Source: JALOLG01 sp963776935 (lineage in GTDB: Bacteria; Actinomycetota; Acidimicrobiia; Acidimicrobiales; Ilumatobacteraceae). Taken from it: DNA of 64,000 bases. The position numbers and the translations under genes were made by a program. The stretch lies in assembly GCA_963776935.1 (NCBI GenBank), contig CAVZOP010000001.1:186001-250000 (forward strand), in the 5' to 3' direction. The notes below the pieces were generated by a model. The model had not been told where the DNA came from. It ran no database searches and saw only the letters and a program-made list of their open reading frames with translations. The stretch's first letter is position 1; every line of letters begins with the position of its first letter. Below, piece after piece: positions 46,219 through 56,589 of this stretch.

Positions 46219-47392
46219 ATGGAGACACCGCCCCACCTCGACGGGTCGAATGCCGACACGACCGACGACACGGACGCAGCGTCGGATGAGCGGCGCATGA
46301 TCGACGTCGTGCGGCTCGCCACCCGTCGTCCCGACGCCGAGCTCGGCAGGTGGTCACGGCGGCCGGTCGGCCATCGGGTCGACAACATGACCACCCACTC
46401 GCTCGATCGGTACACCGGCACGTTGACCGATGGCACGACGTGGTCACTGATCGCCAAGACGCTGCACCCGGCATCCGAGTCGCCCTACTTCGAGATGATC
46501 CCGGAGGAGCACCGCGAACCGACGCTGGTGGCGCTGAACTGGCGCGACGAACCGCGAATGTACCGATGCGGCATCGGCGACCACTGCCAGGTGACCTGCA
46601 GATGCCACGCGTCCACGCCATCGACGAGTCGACCCATCGGATCCGAATCTGGATGGACGAGGTCGTCGACACCCACCCGTGGGATCCGACCCGCTACCAC
46701 CGCACCGCGATGGCGCTCGGTCGCCTCGGTGGCGCATGGACGGCGCCGCACGCCATCGAGCGGTTCGGCCTCGGCCACCGCGAGCATCGGCGACTTGTTC
46801 TTCGGCAAGATCGTCAACTTCGACTTGCCGATGCAGGCCGACGACCAGTTCTGGCGAGATCCGGCCGTCGCCGACGCGGTCGACGATCGGTTCCGCCGCG
46901 ACCTCTTCGATCTCGCCGAACGGATGCCAGCCATGATCGCCCGACTCGACGACGTGCCGCGGGGCGTCTGCCACGGTGATGCCACGCCGCACAACTTCCT
47001 CGAGCCCGGCGACGGGACGGTCGTGGCCGTCGACTGGGCGTACTGCAACGTCGACTCGGTTGCGTCCGACCTCGGACAGCTGCTCGCCGGCCGGTTCGAG
47101 TCGGGTAGCGACGATGCGGGCGAGCTCGACACGATCGCGACGCGCGGTCTTCGACGGGTATCGGGAGGGTCTTGCCGTCGAGGGCGTCGAGATCGAGGCG
47201 GACGTCCTGGAGCGCGCCTGGGCCACACATCTCGCGATTCGTTCGGTGTTCTCGGCGCTCATCGTCGACCATCTCGCCGATCTCGACGACGCGGCCCGCG
47301 CCGAGCTCGTCGGTCGCCGTGCCGCGCTCGCCAGGTTCGGGCTCGACCTCGCGCTCAAGCACGCCGGGAGCGGCGTACGTCCCGCCCGATGA
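46219..47392 (+). pseudogene. Aminoglycoside-phosphotransferase-fold protein, three frame changes
   Basis: From ATG 46219: METPPHLDGSNADTT, DNMTTHSLDRYTGTLTDGTT, SLIAKTLHPASESPYFEMIP (Lys of the kinase fold). Then, after changes near 46,585 and 46,772, HRIRIWMDEVVDTHPWDPTR and SIGDLFFGKIVNFDLPMQAD. Then RGVCHGDATPHNFLEPGDGT (catalytic HGDATPHN), VVAVDWAYCNVDS (DFG-equivalent DWA), and after 47,143 FDGYREGLAVEGVEIEADVL to the stop. Kinase-like fold of APH/choline kinases; substrate unknown. Divergent from the MarR gene, so possibly in its regulon. Confidence 0.65.
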
Positions 47393-47425
47393 CGGCCCGC
47401 GGCCCCGACCACCCACTGATCGACG

Positions 47426-48065
47426 TCAGGGCAGGACGATCCGAGCCGCGGCGTCGACGACCTGGCGCCCGAACCGCTCCCCCGGGTGGCGCGACAACCG
47501 CTCGACCGGACCGCTGATGCTCACCGCGGCGACGAGGTCGCCGTGGGCCGACCGCACCGGCGCGCTGACCGGACGCGACGCCCGCTTCGCGCTCCTCGAC
47601 GCTCGCCACCCAGCCCTGCGGACCGAGCTGACCCGACAGCACGCGGCCGGCCGATCCGAGCTCGAGCGGCAGCCGCGCGCCGTCGGGCACGATCCATCGC
47701 AAGGCGTGCGGCGACTGGAGCGACAGCACGCACCGCCGCTGCGCGCCTTCGCGGACGAACAGCTGAACGCTCTCACCGGTGTCGTCGCGCAGCCGTGTCA
47801 GCGCCGGCCGCGCCAGCTCGACGAGCGGGAACCGCGCGTCGGCGATCCGGCCGAGGGCCGCCAGCTCCGGCCCCAGGTCGAAGCGACCCTCGTCGTCGCG
47901 TCGCAGCAACCCGTGCGCCTCGAGGGCCACGGCGAGCCGGTGGGCAGTGGCCCGTGGCAGACCGGTCGTCGATTGGATGGCGCCGAGGGAGGCCGGCCGG
48001 TCGGCAACGGCGCGCAGGATCTCGACCGCCTTGTCGATCACGCCGACACCCGTTACAGTGTCCAT
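47426..48065 (-). pseudogene. IclR-family regulator (LtbR-like), one frame change
   Basis: From ATG 48065: GVIDKAVEILRAVADRPASL, GAIQSTTGLPRATAHRLAVA (HTH), LEAHGLLRRDDEGRFDLGPE (wing), then the ligand domain TRLRDDTGESVQLFVREGAQ, VLSLQSPHALRWIVPDGARL. After a change near 47,575 it ends DLVAAVSISGPVERLSRHPG. Lies divergently upstream of leuCD exactly as LtbR does in corynebacteria and mycobacteria, where it represses leucine genes. A 9-bp inverted repeat sits in the shared promoter region. Confidence 0.78.
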
Positions 48066-48066
48066 A

Positions 48067-48113
48067 TCGCAGGACAATATATCCCAGATAATGAGATTTG
48101 ACCAGTCCTGCGA
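48067..48113. promoter_or_regulatory. Inverted repeat in the leuC/IclR intergenic region
   Basis: TCGCAGGAC (48067-48075) and GTCCTGCGA (48105-48113) form a perfect 9-bp inverted repeat with 29 bp between. Probable binding site of the IclR regulator. CAGATAATGAG between the arms contains a GATAAT-like -10. Confidence 0.5.
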
Positions 48114-48137
48114 AATTCGAACGAGGGGACATCGGCG

Positions 48138-49552
48138 ATGACCGCGTACACGCTCCCGGAGAAGATCTGGAACCGCCACCTGGTGCACTCGGCGCCCGGC
48201 GAGCCCGACCTGTTGTACATCGACCTCCACCTGGTCCACGAGGTCACCAGCCCGCAGGCGTTCGACGGGCTGCGCCTGAGCGGTCGCCGCGTGCGCCGCC
48301 CGGAGCTCACCGGTCGCGACCGAGGACCACAACGTCCCCACCGCCGACATCGATCAGCCGATCGCCGATCCGATCTCGGCCAAGCAGGTCGACACGATGC
48401 GGGCCAACGCCGCCGAGTTCGGCATCACGCTGTACCCGATGGGTGATCCGAACCAGGGCATCGTCCACGTCATCGGTCCGGAGCAAGGGCGGACGCTGCC
48501 GGGCACCACGATCGTCTGCGGCGACAGCCACACCGCGACCCACGGCAGCGTTCGGCGCGCTGGCGTTCGGGATCGGTACGAGCGAGGTCGAACACGTGCT
48601 GGCCACCCAGACCCTCCCCCAGTCGCGACCGCAGTGGATGGCGATCGACCTCGAGGGCGACGCGCCCGCAGGGGTCACGGCCAAGGACATCATCCTGGCG
48701 ATCATCGGCGAGATCGGCACCGGCGGCGGGATCGGTCACGTCATCGAGTACCGCGGCCGGGCGATCGAGGCACTGTCGATGGAAGGTCGAATGACGGTGT
48801 GCAACATGTCGATCGAGGCCGGCGCCAGGGCCGGTCTGGTGGCGCCCGACGACACGACGTTCGCGTACCTCGAAGGCCGCACCCACGCCCCGAAGGGCGC
48901 GGCGTGGGAGGCAGCGCTCGACGACTGGCGTTCGCTGCGCACCGATGCCGGCGCGGCGTGGGACAAGCGCGTCACGATCGACGCCTCGGCGCTGACGCCG
49001 CAGGTCACATGGGGCACCAACCCCGGTCAGGTGGCGTCGATCGACGCCCGCATCCCGTCCCCAGACTCGTACACCGATCCCGCCGCCCGCGAGTCGGTCG
49101 AACGGGCGCTCACGTACATGGACCTCAGACCGGGCACGCCGATCCGCGACATCGGTGTCGACACGGTGTTCATCGGATCGTGCACGAACAGCCGGATCGA
49201 GGACCTGCGCGCCGCGGCCGCGATCTTCGAGGGCCGGACGGTCACGGTGAAACGGGTGATGGTCGTGCCAGGCAGCCATGCCGTGAAGGCGCAGGCGGAG
49301 GCGGAGGGTCTCGACCGGATCTTCACCGCCGCCGGCGTCGACTGGCGCGAGCCAGGGTGCTCGATGTGCCTGGCGATGAACCCCGACAAACTGGCCCCCG
49401 GCGAACGGTCGGCGAGCACCAGCAACCGCAACTTCGAGGGCCGCCAGGGTCGCGGCGGACGGACGCACCTGGTGTCGCCCGAGGTCGCCGCGGCGACCGC
49501 CATCCTCGGTCACTTCGCAACCCCAGGAGACCTGTCATGCCGGGAGGATTGA
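48138..49552 (+). pseudogene. leuC: 3-isopropylmalate dehydratase large subunit, two frame changes
   Basis: From ATG 48138 with GGGGAC upstream: TLPEKIWNRHLVHSAPGEPD, LLYIDLHLVHEVTSPQAFDG, RLSGRRVRRPELT. After a change near 48,318: VATEDHNVPTADIDQPIADP, GTTIVCGDSHTATHGS. After another near 48,550: ALAFGIGTSEVEHVLATQTL, FIGSCTNSRIEDLRAAAAIF (cluster Cys), WREPGCSMCLAMNPDKLAPG (two cluster Cys), STSNRNFEGRQGRGGRTHLV. Aconitase-type [4Fe-4S] isomerase of leucine synthesis. leuD follows after 1 bp. Confidence 0.92.
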
Positions 49553-49553
49553 G

Positions 49554-50141
49554 ATGAAGGAACTGCGGATCGTGCAGGGGACCGCCATCCCGCTCAAGCG
49601 CAGCGACGTCGACACCGACCAGATCATCCCGGCCGTGTGGCTCAAACAAGTCGAGCGCACCGGGTTCGAGAAGGGGCTGTTCTCGACGTGGCGCGACGAC
49701 CGTGACTTCGTCCTCAACGACGAGCGCTACGCCGGAGCCAAGGTGCTGGTCGCGGGTGCGTCGTTCGGCATCGGGTCGAGTCGCGAGCACGCGGTGTGGG
49801 CGTTGCAGCAGTACGGCTTCGACGCCGTGATCGCGCCGAGCTTCTCCGACATCTTCCGCAACAACTGCGCCAAGAACGGGCTGGTGGCCGTCGTGCTACC
49901 GGAGCCGACGGTCGAGGCGATCTGGGCGGCGATCGACGCCGATCCGCAGACCGAGATCGTGGTCGATGTGGAACGCCTCGTCGTCGAGGTGCCGGCGGCC
50001 GGCCTCGTCGAGCCGTTCCCGATGGACGCGACGACCCAGCAGCGATTCCTCGACGGCCTCGACGACATCGGCATCACGCTCGGCCGCGCCGACGACATCA
50101 ACGACTACGAAGCCAACCGCCCGCTCTGGCTGACGACCTGA
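49554..50141 (+). CDS. leuD: 3-isopropylmalate dehydratase small subunit
   Basis: 195 residues, intact. TAIPLKRSDVDTDQIIPAVW, VLVAGASFGIGSSREHAVWA (the SREHA substrate-recognition loop), LQQYGFDAVIAPSFSDIFRN, NCAKNGLVAVVLPEP. Swivelling domain that pairs with LeuC to isomerise 2- to 3-isopropylmalate. Starts 1 bp after leuC with AGGATTGAG as ribosome site. It is the first gene of the long stretch in this window that shows no frame breaks. Confidence 0.95.
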   Translation: MKELRIVQGTAIPLKRSDVDTDQIIPAVWLKQVERTGFEKGLFSTWRDDRDFVLNDERYAGAKVLVAGASFGIGSSREHAVWALQQYGFDAVIAPSFSDIFRNNCAKNGLVAVVLPEPTVEAIWAAIDADPQTEIVVDVERLVVEVPAAGLVEPFPMDATTQQRFLDGLDDIGITLGRADDINDYEANRPLWLTT

Positions 50142-50150
50142 CCGTTGCGA

Positions 50151-51485
<1,335 letters not shown>

Positions 51486-51582
51486 GGTTCGACCCACGAT
51501 ATCCGGCAGTTCGCCCGCCCAGCTGTCTTCCCTTCAGCGGGCGCGGGCGGCATACCTCATTGCCGTTCCGCATCCGGTGCGA

Positions 51583-51588
51583 TAGGTT
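51583..51588 (+). promoter_or_regulatory. -10 box of leuA leader transcript
   Basis: TAGGTT ends 7 nt before the leader-peptide ATG at 51596. Confidence 0.5.
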
Positions 51589-51595
51589 GGTCGTG

Positions 51596-51628
51596 ATGAC
51601 TCGCAGCGACCTCCTCCTTCTCATGTAG
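51596..51628 (+). CDS. Leucine-rich leader peptide of leuA attenuator
   Basis: MTRSDLLLLM then TAG: four successive Leu codons (CTC CTC CTT CTC) in a 10-codon frame right after the promoter. The stop overlaps a 9-bp stem (51628-51656) and a terminator follows before leuA. Leu-codon leaders ahead of leuA are established in actinobacteria; stalling on Leu codons when leucine is scarce prevents termination. Confidence 0.78.
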   Translation: MTRSDLLLLM

Positions 51629-51656
51629 GGCGAGCGTCACATACCTGCGTTCGCCC
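51628..51656 (+). promoter_or_regulatory. Leader hairpin of the leuA attenuator
   Basis: GGGCGAGCG (51628-51636) pairs with CGTTCGCCC (51648-51656), 9 bp with one G-U. Sits between the leader peptide and the terminator, as the pause or antiterminator segment. Confidence 0.6.
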
Positions 51657-51658
51657 GC

Positions 51659-51696
51659 ACCCCCCGCCCAACCGGCCGGGGGGTTCTTGATTTTTC
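51659..51696 (+). terminator. Intrinsic terminator of the leuA attenuator
   Basis: ACCCCCCG (51659-51666) pairs with CGGGGGGT (51677-51684), followed by TCTTGATTTTTC. The leuA ribosome site AGGAG begins immediately afterwards. Confidence 0.8.
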
Positions 51697-51706
51697 AGGA
51701 GCTGAA

Positions 51707-53386
51707 ATGCCACCCGCCAACACGACACCACGCCGGATGCCGTTCGAGAAGTACCGCGCCTCGGTGCCGATCGTCCTCCATGACCGCACATGGCCCAACG
51801 TCGTCATCGACAAGGCGCCGCTGTGGTGCTCGGTCGACCTGCGCGACGGCAACCAGGCGCTCATCGACCCGATGGACCCGACCCGCAAGATGCGGATGTT
51901 CGAAGAGGTCGTACGGATGGGCTTCAAGGAGATCGAGGTCGGCTTCCCGGCCGCCAGCCAGCCCGACTTCGACTTCATCCGCAAGATCATCACCGAGGAT
52001 CTGATCCCCGACGACGTGACGATCCAGGTGCTGACGCAATGCCGCCAGGAGTTGATCGAGCGCACCTACGAGTGCATCGAGGGGGCTCCCAGGGCGATCA
52101 TGCACTTCTACAACTCCACCAACCCGCTGCAGCGCGAGGTGGTGTTCGGCCTCGACAAGGCCGGCATCGTCGACATCGCCGTCAACGCCGCCAAGCTGTG
52201 CCGCAAGCTCGAGGAGAACATGGGCTCCACGGCGGTGCGCTACGAGTACTCACCCGAGAGCTTCACGCTGACCGAGCCCGACTTCGCGATCGAGATCTGC
52301 GAAGCGGTGATGGACGTCATCGAGCCCCACGACGACCGGCCGATCATCCTCAACCTGCCGGCCACGGTCGAGTGCTACTCCCCCAACGTCTACGGCGACG
52401 TGATCGAGTGGTTCGGCCGCACGATCAGCCGCCGTCAACAGGTCGTCCTCAGCCTCCACCCCCACAACGACCGCGGCTGTGGCGTCGCCGCCGCCGAGTT
52501 CGGCGTGATGGCCGGCGCCGACCGGGTCGAGGGCACGCTGTTCGGCAACGGCGAGCGCACCGGCAACGTCGACGTGATCAACCTGGCCATGAACCTGTTC
52601 ATGAACGGCGTCGATCCCGAGCTCGACATCTCCGACATCGACGCCCTGCGGCGCACCGCCGAGTACTGCAACCGGCTCCCCGTCTCACCGCGGCACCCGT
52701 ACGTGGGCGACCTCGTCTACACGTCGTTCTCCGGTTCGCACCAGGACGCCATCAAGAAGGGCTTCGAAGCGCTCGACCCCGACTACGACCAGTGGGGCGT
52801 GCCGTACCTGCCGATCGATCCCAAGCACGTCGGGCGCTCGTACGAGGCCGTGATCCGGGTCAACTCGCAGTCCGGCAAGGGCGGAGTGGCCTACGTGATG
52901 AAGGCCGAGCACGGGTTCGACCTCCCGCGCCGCTTGCAGATCGAGTTCTCGAAGACGATCCAGCACATCACCGAGGACTCCGGAACCGAGATCAGCCCGC
53001 TCGTGATGTGGGACGCCTTCCGCTCGGAGTACACCCCCGACGAGCCCACCCACAAGTTGCGCAGCCACGAGCTCCACACCAAGGAAGGTCGCACGACGAT
53101 CAGCGCCCAGCTCGAGATCGACGGCACCCCGGTCACCGTGACCGGGGCCGGTGAGGGCCCGATCGAAGCATTCGTGCACGGGCTGTGCGAGACCCTCGAC
53201 GCCATTTTCGACGTGGTCGACTATGCCGAGCACGCGATGGGACGCGGCGCCGATGCGACGGCAGTTGCGTACGTCGAGAGCTCCGGCGTCGATGGCGAGA
53301 TCCGGTGGGGCATCGGTACCGATCCGAACATCACGACGGCTTCGCTGCGCGCCGTACTCTCGGCATTCGCGCGCCAGCATCGCTGA
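51707..53386 (+). CDS. leuA: 2-isopropylmalate synthase
   Basis: 559 residues, intact. WCSVDLRDGNQALIDPMDPT (metal Asp), EIEVGFPAASQPDFDFIRKI, VVLSLHPHNDRGCGVAAAEF (metal His pair), RVEGTLFGNGERTGNVDVIN. The actinobacterial-type C-terminal regulatory domain (ISAQLEIDGTPVTVTGAGEG, ATAVAYVESSGVDGEIRWGI) suggests leucine feedback inhibition. Condenses 2-oxoisovalerate and acetyl-CoA, first step of leucine synthesis. AGGAG is 5 nt before the ATG. Preceded by a leucine attenuator. Confidence 0.96.
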   Translation: MPPANTTPRRMPFEKYRASVPIVLHDRTWPNVVIDKAPLWCSVDLRDGNQALIDPMDPTRKMRMFEEVVRMGFKEIEVGFPAASQPDFDFIRKIITEDLIPDDVTIQVLTQCRQELIERTYECIEGAPRAIMHFYNSTNPLQREVVFGLDKAGIVDIAVNAAKLCRKLEENMGSTAVRYEYSPESFTLTEPDFAIEICEAVMDVIEPHDDRPIILNLPATVECYSPNVYGDVIEWFGRTISRRQQVVLSLHPHNDRGCGVAAAEFGVMAGADRVEGTLFGNGERTGNVDVINLAMNLFMNGVDPELDISDIDALRRTAEYCNRLPVSPRHPYVGDLVYTSFSGSHQDAIKKGFEALDPDYDQWGVPYLPIDPKHVGRSYEAVIRVNSQSGKGGVAYVMKAEHGFDLPRRLQIEFSKTIQHITEDSGTEISPLVMWDAFRSEYTPDEPTHKLRSHELHTKEGRTTISAQLEIDGTPVTVTGAGEGPIEAFVHGLCETLDAIFDVVDYAEHAMGRGADATAVAYVESSGVDGEIRWGIGTDPNITTASLRAVLSAFARQHR

Positions 53387-53404
53387 CCGTCATAGTCTCG
53401 GGCC

Positions 53405-53836
53405 ATGCTCCGCTGGTTGCGACGGTTCATATGGCTCGGCTTCATCGGTGGTATCTGTGCTGCCGCGTACACGGTGTGGCAACGCCGTCAGGCCGAGTTG
53501 CCCGCTGCCGAGTGGTCGCCGGTCGACGCCGCGCCGTTGCGGCTCGTCGGCGACGAACCGCGCCGCCCGGCCACGACCTTCGCGCCGATGTCGGACGATC
53601 CTTCGCCCAACGACGCACCAATCGTGACCGAGTCGGCGACGGAGAAGCTCCCCGCGCCGACGTGGGTCGCACCGGTCGACGGAGCGTGCCCGTCCGATTA
53701 CCCCATCAAGGGCAATTCCAAGACGCGCATCTACCACGTTCCAGGTGGTCGGTTCTACGAACGCACGGTGCCGGAGCGCTGCTACGCGAGTGCCGCCGAC
53801 GCCGAAGCCGACGGCTACCGTGCTGCCAAGTCGTGA
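53405..53836 (+). CDS. Membrane-anchored protein with C-terminal sunset domain
   Basis: 143 residues. N-terminal anchor RWLRRFIWLGFIGGICAAAY (one membrane helix, residues 3-25). A Pro/Asp-rich linker leads to the C-terminal CPSDYPIKGNSKTRIYHVPG, GRFYERTVPERCYASAADAE, DGYRAAKS, matching the sunset domain (CP..YPIKGN...YH.PGG.FY.RT.PE.CF) common in actinobacteria. Two Cys frame the domain. The domain's function is unknown. TAGTCT ends 6 nt before the ATG, consistent with a leaderless mRNA. Confidence 0.78.
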   Translation: MLRWLRRFIWLGFIGGICAAAYTVWQRRQAELPAAEWSPVDAAPLRLVGDEPRRPATTFAPMSDDPSPNDAPIVTESATEKLPAPTWVAPVDGACPSDYPIKGNSKTRIYHVPGGRFYERTVPERCYASAADAEADGYRAAKS

Positions 53837-53881
53837 ATTGCCACGTCGATTGAGACCAAGACGATTGAACGAGGTTTGCAC

Positions 53882-54070
53882 ATGAAGGTGACGGTGGACT
53901 ACGACCTGTGCGCATCGACCGGATCGTGCATGCAGATCTGTCCGGAGGTGTTCGAGGTGCGCAGCGACGGTTACCTCTACATCCTCCAGGAGGAACCCGG
54001 CGAGGAGCTGCGAACGAAGGTCGTCGAAGCGGCCGAGCTGTGCCCGACGGCGGCGATCACCGTCGACTGA
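53882..54070 (+). CDS. Ferredoxin of the P450-associated [3Fe-4S] type
   Basis: 62 residues from ATG 53882: MKVTVDYDLCASTGSCMQIC with Cys 10, 16 and 20, and Cys 54 in AAELCPTAAITVD. C-x5-C-x3-CP plus a distal CP is the pattern of small [3Fe-4S] ferredoxins that feed cytochromes P450. No P450 or ferredoxin reductase is adjacent, so its partner is elsewhere. An in-frame TTG at 53876 is a less likely start. Lies 20 bp before pyrF. Confidence 0.85.
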   Translation: MKVTVDYDLCASTGSCMQICPEVFEVRSDGYLYILQEEPGEELRTKVVEAAELCPTAAITVD

Positions 54071-54076
54071 CGGAGG

Positions 54077-54082
54077 TACCGT
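54077..54082 (+). promoter_or_regulatory. -10 box of pyrF (leaderless)
   Basis: TACCGT ends 7 nt before GTG 54090. Confidence 0.5.
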
Positions 54083-54089
54083 CGGGACC

Positions 54090-54905
54090 GTGGGCTTCTC
54101 CGACCAGCTGAAGTGCGGCTGGGCCGCTTCGGGCTCGATGATGTGCGTCGGTCTCGACCCCGATCCGGACCGGATGCCCGCCGTCCTCGAGAGCAGCGCC
54201 GACCCGGTCTGGGAGTTCTGCCGAGCGATCGTCGACGCCACGGCTGACCTCGTCTGCGCGTTCAAGCCGCAGATCGCGTTCTTCGCGTCACAACGCGCCG
54301 AGCCCCAGCTCGAACGGCTCTGCACGTACATCCGTGAGGAATATCCCGACGTGGCGCTGATCCTCGACGCCAAGCGCGGCGACATCGGATCGACGGCCGA
54401 GCACTACGCGCGCGAGGCGTTCACCAGGTACGGGGCGCATGCCGTCACGGTGAATCCCTACCTCGGTGGCGACTCGGTGATGCCGTACTTCGCGTTCGGC
54501 GGCGCGGTCATCGCGCTGTGCCGCACCAGCAACCCGGGCAGCGCCGACCTGCAGTCGCTCGACTGCGGCGGCAAGCCGTTGTACGTCCGCGTCGCCCAGA
54601 TGGTCGCCGGCGAGTGGACCCAACACGGCGAGTGCGGGCTCGTGGTCGGCGCCACGTTCCCGGACGAGTTGGCCGCGGTACGCGACGTGGTTGGTGACCT
54701 TCCGATCCTCGTGCCGGGCGTTGGCGCCCAGCAGGGTGACGCTGTCGCGGCCGTACGGGCGGGAGCGACGCCGGACGGCCGGGGACTCGTCGTGAGCAGC
54801 TCGCGATCGATCCTCTACGCGTCGTCGGGCGACGACTTCGCGGCCGCCGCGCGGGCCGCCACGATCGATGCGCGCGCGACGCTCGTTGCGTCGCCGAGCG
54901 ACTGA
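54090..54905 (+). CDS. pyrF: Orotidine 5'-phosphate decarboxylase (type 2)
   Basis: 271 residues. MMCVGLDPDPDRMP, VCAFKPQIAFFASQRAEPQL, VALILDAKRGDIGSTAEHYA (catalytic D-x-K-x2-D), HAVTVNPYLGGDSVMPYFAF, ILVPGVGAQQGDAVAAVRAG and GLVVSSSRSILYA (phosphate site). Length and DAKRGDIGSTA place it in the longer type 2 PyrF group. Makes UMP from OMP. GTG start supported by TACCGT 7 nt upstream. Convergent with serA, 4 bp apart. Confidence 0.94.
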   Translation: MGFSDQLKCGWAASGSMMCVGLDPDPDRMPAVLESSADPVWEFCRAIVDATADLVCAFKPQIAFFASQRAEPQLERLCTYIREEYPDVALILDAKRGDIGSTAEHYAREAFTRYGAHAVTVNPYLGGDSVMPYFAFGGAVIALCRTSNPGSADLQSLDCGGKPLYVRVAQMVAGEWTQHGECGLVVGATFPDELAAVRDVVGDLPILVPGVGAQQGDAVAAVRAGATPDGRGLVVSSSRSILYASSGDDFAAAARAATIDARATLVASPSD

Positions 54906-54909
54906 GCGC

Positions 54910-56472
54910 TCAGCCGGTCAGCACGACCACGCTGGTGATGCCGGGCGCGGCCCGCAGCGTCTCGAGCAGGGGGTGGTCGACCTCGGTCGACGTGGCGATG
55001 AGCATCAACGCCGACCCTGCTTCGGCACGGCCGACGTCCATGTCGGCGATGTTGACGCCGGCGTTGCCGAGCAGCGTCCCGACGGTGCCGATCACGCCTG
55101 GCCGGTCGTCGTTGGTGACCATCAACAGGTGATCGGCCGGTGGCACGTCGACGCCATGGCCGTCGATCCGGACGATCCGCTGCTCACCCCGCCGGCCACT
55201 CAACGTTCCGCTGATCGAGTGACCGCCGCCCGAGAGGGTGATCAGGTTGACGTAGTCGTCGGAGGTCGTGCAGTTGACGTCGCGGACCTCTATGCCGTGG
55301 TCGCGCGCGAGCTGCGGGGCGTTGACGAACGTGACCGGTTCGTCGCTGATCCCGCCGAAGAAGCCCTTCAACACCGCCAACCCGAGGATGCGCGTGTCGT
55401 AGCCGCCGATGTCGCCCTCGAAGCAGCACTCGAACGAGCTCGGCACCTCACCGACCAGCGAGCTGAACAGCCGGCCGAGACGTTCGGCGAGGGGCAGGAA
55501 CGGGCGCAGCGTCTCGTTCGCCTCGGCCGCGCTGACGTTGACCGCGAACGGCACGAACTCCCCGGCGAGAGCCAGCTGCACCATGTCGGCGATCGTGTCG
55601 CCGGCCTTGTCCTGCGCCTCGCGGGTGCTGGCGCCGAGGTGCGGCGTGGCTACCACGCCTTCGAGCTCGAACAGCGGCGACGACGTCGTCGGCTCGGTGT
55701 CGAACACGTCGAGCGCGGCGCCGGCGATCACGCCATCACGGATGCAGTCGGCGAGGTCCGATTCGACGACGATGCCACCGCGCGCGACGTTGATCAGCCG
55801 CAGTGTCGGCTTGGCCTTCACGAGCAGGTCGTGGTTGATGAGACCGGCGGTCTCCTTCGTCTTCGGCAGGTGGATCGTGAGGAAGTCGGCCTCGCCGACA
55901 ACCTGATCGAGCGGCAGCAGCTCGACCCCCATCTGGCGGGCGCGTTCGGACGAGACGTACGGGTCGTAAGCGACGAGCCGCATCGAGAACGCCTTGGCGC
56001 GATCGGCGACGAGCTTGCCGATGCGACCGAGGCCGACGATGCCGAGGGTCTTGTCGGCGAGCTCGACCCCCTCCCACCGGCTGCGCTCCCAACGACCGGC
56101 GATCAGGGCGGCGTGGGCCTGTGGCACGTTGCGGGCCTGGGCGAGCAGCAGCGCCATCGTGTGCTCGGCCGCCGACACGATGTTGCTCTGCGGCGCGTTG
56201 ACCACCATCACGCCCCGGCGCGTGGCGGCGTCGACGTCGATGTTGTCGAGGCCGATCCCCGCTCGGCCGACCACCATCAGCTCGTCGGCCGCGGCGAGCA
56301 CCTCGTCGGTGATGCGCGTCGCCGAGCGGATGATCACGGCGTGCACACCGGCGATCCGGATGAGGAGATCCTCCGGGCTCAGCTCGAGCTCGATCTCGAC
56401 CGTGTGGCCGGCCGACCGCAGCCGGTCGAGCCCTCCTTCGGCGATCTCTTCGGTGACAAGGATCCGCGCCAT
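54910..56472 (-). CDS. serA: D-3-phosphoglycerate dehydrogenase
   Basis: 520 residues, long type with ACT domain. ARILVTEEIAEGGLDRLRSA, VGRAGIGLDNIDVDAATRRG, ADKTLGIVGLGRIGKLVADR (NAD site GLGRIG), LRLINVARGGIVVESDLADC (catalytic Arg), PHLGASTREAQDKAGDTIAD (His). The intervening ASB domain (PFAVNVSAAEANETLRPFLP onward) and C-terminal ACT (HLLMVTNDDRPGVIGTVGTL) imply serine feedback. First step of serine synthesis from 3-phosphoglycerate. Start at ATG 56472. Confidence 0.95.
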   Translation of the reverse strand: MARILVTEEIAEGGLDRLRSAGHTVEIELELSPEDLLIRIAGVHAVIIRSATRITDEVLAAADELMVVGRAGIGLDNIDVDAATRRGVMVVNAPQSNIVSAAEHTMALLLAQARNVPQAHAALIAGRWERSRWEGVELADKTLGIVGLGRIGKLVADRAKAFSMRLVAYDPYVSSERARQMGVELLPLDQVVGEADFLTIHLPKTKETAGLINHDLLVKAKPTLRLINVARGGIVVESDLADCIRDGVIAGAALDVFDTEPTTSSPLFELEGVVATPHLGASTREAQDKAGDTIADMVQLALAGEFVPFAVNVSAAEANETLRPFLPLAERLGRLFSSLVGEVPSSFECCFEGDIGGYDTRILGLAVLKGFFGGISDEPVTFVNAPQLARDHGIEVRDVNCTTSDDYVNLITLSGGGHSISGTLSGRRGEQRIVRIDGHGVDVPPADHLLMVTNDDRPGVIGTVGTLLGNAGVNIADMDVGRAEAGSALMLIATSTEVDHPLLETLRAAPGITSVVVLTG

Positions 56473-56575
56473 GCCGACATGCTTACCGGCGGGCGCCCGT
56501 CGCGCCAACGACCTTGAACAATCAGTACAACGCGGACGCGGCCGACCGGCCTCCATCGATGCACCGTGCACGGGG

Positions 56576-56581
56576 TACGGT
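56576..56581 (+). promoter_or_regulatory. -10 box of GNAT-like gene (leaderless)
   Basis: TACGGT ends 8 nt before ATG 56590. Confidence 0.5.
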
Positions 56582-56589
56582 CCGGGCTG

